Shown here: in pieces, positions 1 through 9,666 of the stretch
Numbering within the stretch: the first letter of the stretch is position 1
How the letters are laid out: every line of letters starts with the position of its first letter
NCBI GenBank assembly: GCA_014529385.2
Contig: CM043962.1
Span: forward strand, 43,591,598-43,655,597
Origin: Adiantum capillus-veneris
Lineage: Eukaryota; Streptophyta; Polypodiopsida; Polypodiales; Pteridaceae
Length of the DNA stretch: 64,000 nucleotides
Direction of reading: 5' to 3'
Position numbers and translations under genes: made by a program
Notes under the pieces: generated by a model
What the model saw: only the letters and a program-made list of their open reading frames with translations
Database searches by the model: none
What the model was told of the DNA's origin: nothing

Positions 1-1190
1 GTTGGACAAGTGGTGGACCTTGAAACCAAAGCCTCTTTGCTATATTAGAGCATAGGTTGGACTTAGTTGTAATACCCACTGCCACCTATCAACTACTATA
101 GGACTATGCTTTCCAATGTCCAAGTATCCCTTGAGTCTTGCAAGGTTGAACATGTGGTGGACCTTGAAACCAAAATCCCCTTTCTATATCAGAGCATAGC
201 TTGGACAAGTGGTGGACCTAGTTATAATGCCCAATATCCAAGGTGAAACACCTTAGGACATGCTACCTTGCTTGCCAATGTTTACATAGCCCCTCATTTC
301 TTTAATGGAAGCAAGGTTGGACAAGTGGTGGACCTTGAAACCAAAGCCTCTTTGCTATATGAGAGCATAGGTTGGACCTAGTTGTAATACCCACTGCCAC
401 CTATCAACTACTATAGGACTATGCTTTCCAATGTCGAAGTATCCCTTGAGTCTTGCAAGGTTGAACACGTGGTGGATTATTGAAACGAAAATCCCCTTTC
501 TATATCAGAGTATAGCTTGGACAAGTGGTGGACCTAGTTATAATGCCCCTCCTTTCTTTAATGGAAGAAAGGTTGGAAAAGTGGTGAATCTTGAAACCCA
601 AACCCTTTGGCTATATATAGAGGATAGCTTGGACAAGTGGTGGGCTTATTTGTAGTATCCAATGTCCAAGGTCCAAGGTGAACTATGTAAAGACCTTACT
701 TCCAAAAACAAAGTCGTACAAGTGGTTCTCCTTGAAACCAAAACCTCCTTAGTGTATTAGAACATAGCTTGGAGAAGTGGTGGACTTAGTTGTAATGGTG
801 AATGTCCAAAGCAAACTATTATAGGACCTTGCTTCCCAAATCAAGTTTGTACAAGTTGTGGATCTTGAAACCAAAACCCCCTTACTCTATTAGAGCATAG
901 CCTAGATAAGTGGTGGACCTAGCTGCCATGGAAAATGTTCAATGTGAACTGCTACAGGACCTTGCTATTAAATGTCTAAGTAGAGCTAGCTTCTTTAATG
1001 GAATCAAGGTTGGGAAAGTGGTGCATCTTGAAACCAAAAGCCCTTTATTGTATTAGAGCATAGCTTAGACAAGTGAGAGACCTAGTTTTAATGTGTGATG
1101 TCCAAAGAAAAGTATTACAAGACCTTGCTTTCCAATATTTGAATTGGTCAAGTGGTTAAAACTAAGTGTAAAACTTTGACCATTTTCTTC
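1..1190 (+). repeat. Degenerate minisatellite array, forward orientation (left arm)
   Basis: The stretch is made of diverged units carrying the core TTGGACAAGTGGTGGACCTT, separated by related spacers such as 'gaaaccaaaacccc' and 'tattagagcatag'. A higher-order repeat of about 300 bp is visible: the block near 1-200 recurs near 315-515. The array is open at the left window edge. Small open frames here are by-products of the repeat. The same motif returns at 6570-6960, in introns of the ParB-SET gene, and reversed at 15588-19422. Confidence 0.9.
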
Positions 1191-1396
1191 TCGAATTGCC
1201 AAAAAGCTAGTTTTAGACACCCCTCAATGAAAATGGTTTAGGGTGGCCTTAAACAACGTTTTTTCAAAGACTTGAACAAAAGGGTTGCCGAAGAGTAATG
1301 AAAATTTATTATGGCTTGAAGTGCCTGAGTATGTGAAAACAAGCCTAGGTTTTCCACGAGGCAAAAGGTGACATAATAAGAACATTGGAAACTTAG
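1191..1396. other. Unassigned stretch between array and truncated copia LTR
   Basis: This stretch resembles neither the minisatellite nor the missing half of the copia LTR (5801-6153). It marks the breakpoint where the left copia LTR was lost or replaced. I see no gene in it. Confidence 0.5.
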
Positions 1397-1795
1397 CCAT
1401 GTGTAGCCGCCCTTGTGCGAATAAGTCCAAATCGGACCCTCCAATCCACCCATGTGTGGCCGCCCTTGAGAAGACAAGTCCGCTTTGGAATTCGGCCACC
1501 GGCCACCGGCCATTGACTTCCGACCACCGGCCACCGGCCATTGACTTCCGGCCACCGGCCACCGGGCATTGACTACCGGCCACCGGCCAACCGACCGGTT
1601 GTTTTCCGACCACTTTTCGGCCGCCGTCCGGCCATAATATTCCGGCGAAAAAAAAAGTTCTTGTCCGTGAAAATTTTGGTTTCCAATGAGTGATTTTCCT
1701 TCACGCACGATGGCTTCTCCTCATAATGGGGGCCTTACAAATGTGCGCTTTTACCACAAAAAATTACAAGGGTAAATCAGGCTCCATACTTAACA
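1397..1795 (-). mobile_element. Truncated 3' LTR of the copia element
   Basis: It is homologous to 6154-6569 of the 5' LTR and ends in the same TGTTAAG (minus strand). A purine-rich AAGTGGGAGAT lies just inside, as expected for the polypurine tract. The other 353 bp of the LTR (equivalent of 5801-6153) are absent. It also lacks a 40-bp palindromic piece found near 6392-6432 in the other LTR. Confidence 0.88.
1496..1600. repeat. GC-rich minisatellite inside the copia LTR
   Basis: Tandem units built on 'ccaccggccattgactt' repeat about four times here. The 5' LTR (6248-6330) has fewer units. The array is GC-rich in an AT-rich setting and gives spurious open frames rich in G, R, W, P and V. Copy number differs between the two LTRs of one element, so it changed after insertion. 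Confidence 0.8.
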
Positions 1796-1855
1796 ATCTC
1801 CCACTTGGAGACTGATCTCCAAACCAAACCTGTGACTGCTTTCCATTCTGGCTTC

Positions 1856-2610
1856 TTATCCTTGAATGCCGATTGAAGATGAGCAAAAGCTCAACTTCTC
1901 CTTGTTGACCACCTTTGTAAACATGTCTGCAGGATTTTCACTTGTATGCACCTTTCCTAGCTTTAGTTGTCGCTCTTCCAAAAGAGTGCGTATGAAGTGA
2001 TATCTCACCTCAATGTGCTTTGTCCTTGAATGAAAGGCTGAGTTCTTCGCAAGATGGATAGCGCTTTGGCTATCACTGTACAAGACACAATTGTCTTGTT
2101 TGAATCCAAGCTCTTCTAAGAATCTGTGAAGCCACATAATTTCTTTGTTTGCCTCCGTCATTGCTACATACTCTGCTTCCGTGGTAGAAAGTGAAACCAC
2201 TTTCTGCAGCTTTGAAGCCCAGCTTACTGCTGTGCCTCCAACCGTGAACACATAGCCAGTAGTGCTCCTTCGAGTATCTTTGTCACCTGCCATATCTGCA
2301 TCAGCATACCCTTCTAGAAAAATATCAGTTCCTCCAAAATACAAAGCATTTTTTGTTGTCCCTTTTAGATACCTAAGTATCCACTTCACAGCTTGCCAAT
2401 GCTCTTTACCTGGGTTGTCCATGAACCTACTCACAACTCCCACTGCATGTGCAATGTCTGGCCTTGTCCAGACCATAGCATACTTTAGAGAACCTACCGC
2501 TGCAGCATATGGAACTTTAGACATATAGGCTATCTCCTCTTGTGTCTTTGGACACATATCCTTCGTTAGTTTAAAATGACCAGCCAAAGGTGTAGAAGCT
2601 GGTTTTGCAT
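1856..2610 (-). pseudogene. Copia RNase H and C-terminal RT region
   Basis: This frame encodes the end of the copia RT and the RNase H domain. Recognisable pieces are YMSKVPYAAAVGSLKYAM, TRPDIAHAV, the RNase H stretch GYADADMAGD, and SLSTTEAEYVA, followed by DSQSAIHLAKN and RTKHIEVRYHFIR, which precede the end of copia pol. It continues the protein of 2566-5247 after a one-base frameshift near 2610. The stop near 1856 lies just inside the polypurine tract, as in other copia elements. Non-functional as it stands. Confidence 0.9.
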
Positions 2611-5247
2611 TGCAAACCTTTCTAGTACCTTCTTGATGTAATCTTCTTGAGATAGCTTTATTGTCTTCTTCGTCCTGTCCCTTGATATTTTCATACTAAG
2701 TATTCTCTTTGCAGCACCTAAATCTTTCATTGAAAAAGAGTTGGACAGCTCCTCTTTTAGGTCTTTGATGTCTTGCATGTTAGCACTTGCAATCAACATG
2801 TCATCAACATACAACATTAGGATGATGAATTTCCCATCTCCCAAATTCTCCGTGTAGACGCAGTGATCCGAGTTGCATCTTGTGAATCCATGATCCAACA
2901 TCCATCGATCAAACTTCAAGTACCATTGTCTTGATGCTTGCTTTAAACCATACAAGCTCTTCTTTAATCTGCAAACCATTTTCTCCTTACCTTTTACTTC
3001 ATACCCCTTTGGTTGAAGCATGTAGATTTCCTCCTCTAAGTCACCGTGAGGGAATGCCGTATTTACATCCATTTGCTCGAGATTTAGATCATGAGCAGCC
3101 ACAAGGCTTAAGACAAGCTTAATTGAGTTCATTTTTACAACATGAGAAAATATTTCATTGAAGTCAATACCTTTCTTTTGAGAAAAACCTTTTACCACAA
3201 GCCTAGACTTGTACCTTTTCTTCCCACCTTCTTCTTCCTTTAGCTTGTACACCCATTTGTTTTGAAGTTCCCGCTTACCTTTAGGCAACTCAACCAACTC
3301 CCATGTTTGGTTGCGATGTAGTGAGTCCATCTCCACTTGCATGCTCTTCGTCCATTCTTCTTTGGATTCATGTTGCATAGCTTCTTCATATGATTCCGAC
3401 TCTCCAGAATCTGAGATCAAGAGATGGTTGAAGGAAGGAACAAACCTTTCTGGAGGTCTACTTGCTCTTGTAGATCTTCGGGGAATAGGTTGAGGCTCCT
3501 CATTTGGTTGACGTTGTTGCACATTGTCACCGTTTGCAGTCCTTGAGTCTTCACCGTCCTCGAGCTCCATGTACTCATCATCTGTTTCTTTTGTTTGTTT
3601 TCTTTCCAAGTAATCTTTGTACATATTTTGTTCGTTAAAAATTACATCCCTACTCCTTAAGATTTTACCATCTTCAGGATTCCATTTGCGATACCCAAAG
3701 TCTCCTTCTCCATAGCCAATGAAGAAACACTTTTTGGAGTTTGCATCTAACTTTGATCTTAGGCTTCTATCTATGTGCATGAAAGCCTCACACCCAAACA
3801 CTTTGAGAAATGCATAATTCACCGGTTTACCTGTCCATGCCTCTTCTGGAACTCCCCCATCCAATGCCGTTGAGGGTGACCGATTGATTAAGTACACAGA
3901 CGTACTTACAGCTTCCACCCAAAGCTCAAGCGGTAGGCCTGCATGTAGCCGCATGCTTCGTGCTCGTTCCATGATTGTCCTGTTCATCCTTTCCGAAATC
4001 CCATTTTGTTGAGGTGTCCTTGGGGTTGTCCTTTGCCTCCGAATGCCATTGCTAGCACAAAAGCTTTCAAAAGCTTGGCTGCAATATTCGCCTCCATTGT
4101 CGGATCTGAGGCATTTAACCCTGGTACCTGTTTCATTCTCCACAAAGGCTTTCCACCTTTGAAATATGGAAAATACATCGGATTTATTCTTCATGACATA
4201 AACCCATGTTTTTCTAGTCGCATCGTCTATGAATGTTACATAGTACAATGAGCCACCAAGTGATGGTGTACTTGCAGGACCCCAAACATCAGAATGAACC
4301 AACTCAAGTTTTTTATTTTTTCTTTCATTTCTCGATTTTTGAAATTTTACCCTCTTTTGTTTACCATAAACACAATCTTCACAGAACTCTAAATACACTT
4401 CTTTCAAACCTGGTAGAAGCTTCTTTGTTTGAAGGATTTGCATTCCTTTGGCACTCATATGCCCAAGTCGGTAGTGCCACACCGCACTGTCAACTTCTGT
4501 AGTTGCTGCACAAGCTGAAGGTTGCGTGCTAACAGTACACAAGTAAAGTGTACCGACTTTTTCACCCTTGGCAACCACCAAAGATCCCTTTGAGATCTTC
4601 CACCGTTTGTTTCCGAATGCAATGTTGTGACCTTCATCGTCCAATTGTCCTGTAGAGATCAAATTTTTGCGAAGAACATGCCTAACATCTTTAAGCTTCC
4701 ATTCATTTCCGTTAGCAGTTTTGACAGAAACTGTACCTTTGCCGACAATCTCACAAGCTTCATCATCTCCCAAGTATACATACCCAAAATTACCTTTGGT
4801 GTAGTCTTGGAAATGTTGCTTGTGTGGTGTCGCATGGAATGAAGCCCCGGAATCTACTATCCAGGAATTAGACACATTGTCTAATGAGAGAATTAGAGCA
4901 TCTTGCTCTACTTTACCTGCCACATTGGCCTCCGATGTTGGCTTGTTGTCTTGAGACTCTGTCTCCTTCTTCTTCTTGGACCAACAATCCTTCTTGACGT
5001 GGCCCTTCTTGCCGCAGTTCCAACATTCAAGAACTGACTTTGTGCGTGACTTGCTCCGCCTTGAGCGATCACGACCCTTTTGGTTTTTGAACCTCTCCTT
5101 AAGCCTTCCTCTTGTTTCCACTGATAGTGCAGCACTTGATGATTCTCCTGTGCTTCTCCTTCGCATTTTCTCGCTTAGGAGAACACCCACAACATCATCA
5201 AACTTAAGAGTATTTGTGCCAGAGATAGAATTACTTACAGCCATCAC
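2566..5247 (-). pseudogene. Copia gag-pol: zinc knuckle, protease, integrase, RT
   Basis: A long frame of 893 codons holds most of copia Gag-Pol. In order: the C-terminal part of Gag; a CCHC zinc knuckle (CWNCGKKGHVKKDC, near 4987-5026); the protease motif DSGASF (near 4840-4855); a GAG-pre-integrase segment (HYRLGHMSAKGM, near 4440-4480); an integrase core beginning HSDVWGP, with SDNGGEY and the downstream glutamate region NGISERMNRT; then RT with QMDVNTAF, SLYGLKQASRQW and the catalytic YVDDML (2797-2811). The frame opens after a stop near 5295 and loses phase near 2610. The LTRs are diverged, so I infer an old, immobile copy. Confidence 0.92.
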
Positions 5248-5736
5248 AAGGCTGTCCCAACTATCCGGTAGAGATGATAGTATAAGGAGAGCTCACACTT
5301 CATCATCGAAATTTGATTTTCACTGATCGAAGTTGACTTATGTTTGTGTTAAAGTCATTTAGGTGTTCTGCAACTGAACCATTCTCTAGCCATCTTTAGA
5401 TTGAACAAGCGCTTCATAAGAAATACCTTATGGATGCCGAGGTTTTCTCGTAGAAGTCGTCAAGTGACTTCATCAAGTCCCCCGTGGTCTTCTTCTCCAA
5501 AACATTGAAGGCCACCGTTGACGCCAAGCTTAACCCCGGATTGTTCCCAGTGCCTTTCGATCAAGGACAATCCATGCTTCATTTGCCATTGTTGCGGGCT
5601 TCTTCGCAAGACCGCCTAGTGGCAAATAGAGGTCCTTCTGGTAGAGACAGTCTTCAATCTGCATCTTCCAATGTTGATAGTTTTTGTCGTTGAACTTCTC
5701 AATCTTGAGCTTCCCTTCCTCCGCCATAACTCCCAC
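5248..5736 (-). pseudogene. Copia gag, N-terminal half, frame-broken
   Basis: The start of Gag reads MAEEGKLKIEKFNDKNYQHW and continues KMQIEDCLYQKDLYLPLGG, a pattern typical of plant copia Gag. A second upstream Met (MGV) is possible. The frame is lost near 5530, and further Gag sequence (LPDSWDSLVMAV) appears upstream of 5247, behind an in-frame TGA near 5295 that looks like a CGA codon changed by C-to-T. Non-functional. Confidence 0.85.
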
Positions 5737-5786
5737 TCAATTCAAGGAATCCTTTCCTTGAGATAATTTAGCTACGAGCAAACCTT

Positions 5787-5798
5787 GCTCTGATACCA
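5787..5798 (-). other. Copia primer-binding site (initiator tRNA-Met type)
   Basis: On the minus strand this reads TGGTATCAGAGC, the standard methionine-tRNA PBS of plant copia elements. Two bases separate it from the LTR end at 5801. Confidence 0.95.
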
Positions 5799-5800
5799 GT

Positions 5801-6569
5801 TGTTAGGAAATAAGACGTAGCTAAATAGATAATTGAGTAGATTACTAATGGAGAGAGACAGATTTATATACACAAGATTATAGAGTAGAGAGAGAGAGAG
5901 AGAGAGAGTACACACGATATACGTGGTTCACCCAATGTGGGCTACGTCCACGGGAAAGCAGCCACTCAATGGCTTTAGTACTTCAAAACAAGAAGTAGTT
6001 TACAAAGGGATTATACCCTTAATGGAGCTCCCGCCTTGCTTCACTCTCACCACCTCACACTCACCTTGTTGCATCAACTTCACACTATGAAATGTGTGTA
6101 GAAATGGCCTCCTTTTATAGGCCAAAAGGGCTGCTCTCTCTTATGAGAGACAACCATGTGTAGCCGCCCTTGTGCGAATAAGTCCAAATCGGACCCTCCA
6201 ATCCACCCATGTGTGGCCGCCCTTGAGAAGACAAGTCCGCGTTTGAATTCGGCCACCGGCCACCGCCATTGACTTTCGACCACCGGCCTGCACCGGCCAT
6301 TGACTTCCGACCACCGGCCATCTGACCGGTTGTTTTCCGACCACTTTCCGGCCGTCGCCCGGCCATAATATTCCGGCGAAAAAAAAAAATCTCGAGGGCC
6401 TCCGTCCTCGAGGCCTTTAAAGCTGCCCCTGATTCTTGTCCGTGAAAATTTTGGTTTCCGGTGAGTGATTTTCCTTCACGCAAGATGGCTTCTCCTCATA
6501 ATGGGGCCTTACAAATGTGCGCTTTTACCACAGAAAATTACAAGGGTAAATCAGGCTCCATACTTAACA
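5801..6569 (-). mobile_element. Complete 5' LTR of the copia element
   Basis: 769 bp bounded by TGTTA and TAACA. It holds an (AG)n run at 5887-5909, a TATA box on the minus strand near 6111-6119, the GC-rich minisatellite near 6248-6330, and a short palindrome (CTCGAGG...CCTCGAG) near 6392-6415. Confidence 0.93.
6111..6119 (-). promoter_or_regulatory. Probable TATA box of the copia LTR promoter
   Basis: TATAAAAGG on the minus strand inside the 5' LTR, a good match to a plant TATA box and well placed for a U3 promoter. The copy in the other LTR has been deleted. Confidence 0.6.
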
Positions 6570-6960
6570 AAATTAAACCCCACATATACAAAATATCATG
6601 GGTTTAAGGTATTTCAATGGAGCCTAGCATCTCGAAGACATGGTGCATCTTGCTTCTCTTCATGTTTCAATGGAGCCTATTTTGGACAAATGGTGGAGCA
6701 TCCTTCTCTCCATGTGTCAATGGACCCTAGATTGGACAAGTGGTGGACCTTTGCTTCTCTCTATGTTTCAATATAGTTAGCCTATATTAGACAATTAGTA
6801 GACCTCGAATCTCTCCATGTTGTCTAGAGCTGAGCTTGGACAAGTGGTGGACCTTACTTCTCCCTTCCCTTAGTTTACTAGCTTAAAAGATCACTATGTA
6901 TACTTGCTTCGATCGAGCTTGAACAAGTGGTGGACCCTCTATTCACAAAAACTTAATCCA
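6570..6960 (+). repeat. Minisatellite array, forward orientation, adjoining the gene
   Basis: The array continues right of the copia element with the higher-order unit that includes 'tacaaaatatcatgggttt' and 'tttcaatggagcctagc', then core copies at about 6675, 6735, 6835 and 6920. The innermost part (6787-6913) is an inverted copy of 15588-15715. Confidence 0.88.
6787..6913 (+). repeat. Inner end of the left inverted arm
   Basis: The sequence from 'attagacaattagtagac' through 'tgttgtctagagctga' to 'tatacttgctt' matches the reverse complement of 15588-15715 almost base for base, with few gaps. The match stops just outside the first exon on this side and beyond the NIF 3' end on the other. Confidence 0.85.
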
Positions 6961-7008
6961 TTACAAAAAAGTATATGTTAAAATAACATTTGGTTTTTTT
7001 TGTTTCAG

Positions 7009-8197
7009 AAAGATGGCTCCAAAAAAACAGGTTGCAAGGGTTGCCTGTCTCAGTTGTCTATACTTGCAATGATCTTAGGAAATGGTATTTGGACATACAT
7101 GGTATAGAGGGTGCACAATTTCATGAGGTGCATCTATTTATTGCCAAAAAGGAGAATGACAGCTTGTTTGAAGATGTTGGACAAGTTGTGGAAGCATCTG
7201 TCTCTGTAGTTGATAGTCATCCGGAGGTGGAATGCATTGACATTCTAGTTCCAATGAATCTAGAATTTCAACTATCTCCAGCATATGCATTGGAGCGCAT
7301 GTCTAAAAACAAAGAAGAGACAATGTTTTCTCGAGGATGGAAGTTTACAGAATCAAATCCAAATATCACAGCAGATCAACTTGAAAGCTCCATCATTGCC
7401 ACACTACAACGAAAAAAGGTGAAAGCTTCACGACCACCATCCACAAAGAAGCAAGCAAAAGTGCAGAAAGTAGCAGCTAAGAAAACTAGTTCCATTTTGG
7501 ATGTAGACAAGGCATCTTTGGCATCCTCATCAACAGAGGGTTCAATGTCAAAGATGAGAATTGTGGATCCAGATGTTTTAGAAGCTGAGGCCATGAAAGG
7601 ACAAGAAAAAGATACAGGTGGAATGAATAAGTACATAAACTATTTTCCTTTCCAATATAGGGAATTTGATATCCCTATTCAGTATTGTTGGCTTGCTCCT
7701 GATCACTATAATGCACGTATTATGGATAAAAAACACGCTGAAAGTGTGTTATTTGGATTTTCACGGAGTACGACCAAGCCTGCAGCATGTGCATATTTGA
7801 TGCCTGTTCGAAATGCAAATTAAAGAAGGGGACTCCTTTGGCAGTAGAAGAGGTAGAGGAGCAAAAAATTAAAGATTATCATTATTGGATTCTTGATGGG
7901 CAGCATTCAATCTATGCTGCAAAAGTTTTGCTTCACAATGAACAAAACAACAAAGAGATATTTGAAAGACTGATTAGCGTGTATAAATTTAGAAAGGCTC
8001 GCATTGTTGTGAATGCTCCTCCATTTGTTGCAACTGCTATATCTGCCATTGCAAATGAGGAGGCTCATGCATTATATGTCAAGCAACCTTACAGCCAAAT
8101 ATTGAGACATTTACGGAGTCAATGGATCTTCTCAGGACGACCACCAAAGGCAGCAAGTGGAATTGCAGAGGGACATGCATCTCGTGCCGGATGGGAT
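7009..8197 (+). CDS. Exon 1: N-terminal region and ParB/Srx-like domain
   Basis: A pyrimidine-rich acceptor (tttttttgtttcag) ends at 7008, so an upstream exon or 5' UTR exon exists. ATG at 7012 has a good context (aagATGG) and opens MAPK, but a run of seven A shifts it out of the main frame after a few codons. The main frame gives SVVYTCNDLRKWYLDI and a basic Lys/Ser-rich linker (about 7410-7560). A ParB-like domain follows: FDIPIQYCWLAPDHYNAR (near 7665), then after a one-base shift near 7815, YHYWILDGQHSIYAAKVLL (7880-7935). DGQHS fits the conserved DG(E/H)(R/H)R corner of ParB_N, but the arginines used for CTP binding are missing. Ends AGWD at the donor GTAAGT. Confidence 0.72.
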
Positions 8198-8281
8198 GTA
8201 AGTTATTTTCTTTGTCTTTTTGATAGTGTTTAATTAACAAATCTTGCTCAATAGTTTAATTATTTCTCTATTTCTTTTTAG
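8198..8281 (+). other. Intron 1 (84 nt, phase 0)
   Basis: GTAAGT donor and a TTTCTTTTTAG acceptor. The intron is AT-rich and holds in-frame stops. The reading frame is continuous across it (AGWD then AFLRFARM). Confidence 0.9.
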
Positions 8282-9666
8282 GCTTTTCTTCGATTTGCAA
8301 GAATGAGTGCAGCAGCAAGTTGGATTGCTAAACAGGCACACATGGTCACGTACTCTGATTTAATTTATGATTACTGGATAGAAATCATTGAAAGGCTAGA
8401 AGAGGAGAATAAGAAACCCCCAACAATTGTATTTAGATACCTTTGTGGCCTTGAGGAATCAGAGGTAAAGACTATTCAAGAAGAGATTAGAGATGAGAAG
8501 ATTTTACTGTCCAAGAGTGCAAAGGATGGTGATGCAACTGACATGTATGATCGAATCAAGCAGTTGAAGCAAGACAAATTGATTCAAGATGCACTTCTTG
8601 AAGGCTTCAACAATTTGAATGAGTCTTCACCATGTAAAGACTGGGAGGAGGTGGTCAAAATGTATAACATCAATGATGTTGTTTATAAAACAATTTTAAT
8701 GCTATGCGAGGAATGGATCAGATCTAGTTTGACGCGTGGAACAAAGAAAATGGCTTTTCCACATGGAGCAATAAAATACATGCAATGGGCAATTCACCTT
8801 CAAAAGGAGAAAACTGAGCCTAGAGATTTGCCATGGTCAATCTATGTGGTGAGCCTACAAATGGAAGGCAATCTCTACTTGATGCGCCACTTCAATAATA
8901 AAGTGCCTATTGGCTTATGTGTTTTAGATATGACAAAAAACGTTGGAGGCAATTTGAAGTGGAGTGAGGAGACATTTAACAATGCTTTGGATGGGATCTT
9001 GGCTATTGCTGGAGGGTCAACAGATCCTGGATTTGTCTTTCTTGCATTTGTGGATTTCACTAACTTCACAAAATTGCAATGTGCCTTTCATGCCATGGGA
9101 GATAATCTGAGCTACCATTGTTGTGGTGCATTGCATCACTTTCCATCAGCTCCTTGCAAAGGAGCAATTCAATTCCTAACAGTTATTGCCTTCTTGGGAC
9201 AAGGCAATGCATTTGAAGACCTAAGAAGAAGATCAGAGGAACATCCCATGCCAATTGATTGTTCTCTTCTTCAAGTAGCAGATAATGATTTGTCAGATTT
9301 GCAATATTTGGAGGCCAAAAAAAGAGCTTTGGTCAAGCACTACATTCATACATATTGTTTTGAAGAACGCAAGCTTGTTGATGTTTTTGGTGATGGCTCC
9401 TTGGTTGCACAAGAAGGAATACAACAGAAAAAAGAAGTTATATGCTTAATTGATAGTGTGGAGGAGGCAAAAAACGTGGAGACCATGCTGCTAGACTTTG
9501 TTAAGTCTCATGAAGATATAGAAAAATGGGTTGGACTTCAACAATCCACTTCGCAATCAGACACAGACTGTGCCTGTTACAGAGGAGTGCTCTCCACAAA
9601 GAGAAGAAGAAGAAGAACAACAACAACATCCTCTGTCAATGGAGGACTTTTTGGAAATGGAGACAC
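8282..9666 (+). CDS. Exon 2: degenerate N4/N6 DNA methyltransferase-like domain
   Basis: About 460 codons. After a helical, charged region (8400-8700), the layout follows permuted beta-class amino-methyltransferases. IGLCVLDMTKNVGG (near 8910-8950) sits where DPPY/W is expected. It is followed by WSEETFNNALDGILAIAGG, a hydrophobic strand GFVFLAFVDF, and PSAPCKGAIQFLTVIAFLG. Near 9320-9420, LVKHYIHTYCFEERKLVDVF then GDGSLVAQEG aligns with the usual LDPFAGSGTT motif. Both key motifs (DPPY to DMTK, FxGxG to FGDGS) are altered, so catalysis is doubtful. Near 9540 the frame slips; the new frame gives an acidic Glu/Gln tract (QREEEEEQQQHPLS) and MEDFLEMET before the donor GTATGT. Confidence 0.62.

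Larger units (their letters stand above)
1397..6569 (-). mobile_element. Ty1/copia retrotransposon (Tnt1/Tork-like), decayed, inserted in the array
   Basis: The element reads on the minus strand: 5' LTR 5801-6569, methionine-type PBS 5787-5798, gag-pol, polypurine tract next to 1795, truncated 3' LTR 1397-1795. Gag, zinc knuckle, protease, integrase, RT and RNase H occur in copia order (integrase before RT). Array sequence resumes directly at 6570, so it inserted into the minisatellite. A target duplication cannot be checked because the outer end of the 3' LTR is gone. The Tork assignment rests on general resemblance of the Gag start and zinc knuckle and is tentative. Confidence 0.9.

Noticed and set aside
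1224-1708. Minus-strand frames rich in GRWPVAG
   Set aside because: Translation of the GC-rich LTR minisatellite; the same artefact occurs at 6080-6483.
7012-9666. Bacterial or phage contamination, because of ParB and methyltransferase likeness
   Set aside because: The region has plant-type introns with consistent phase, a SET exon, and flanking plant repeats.
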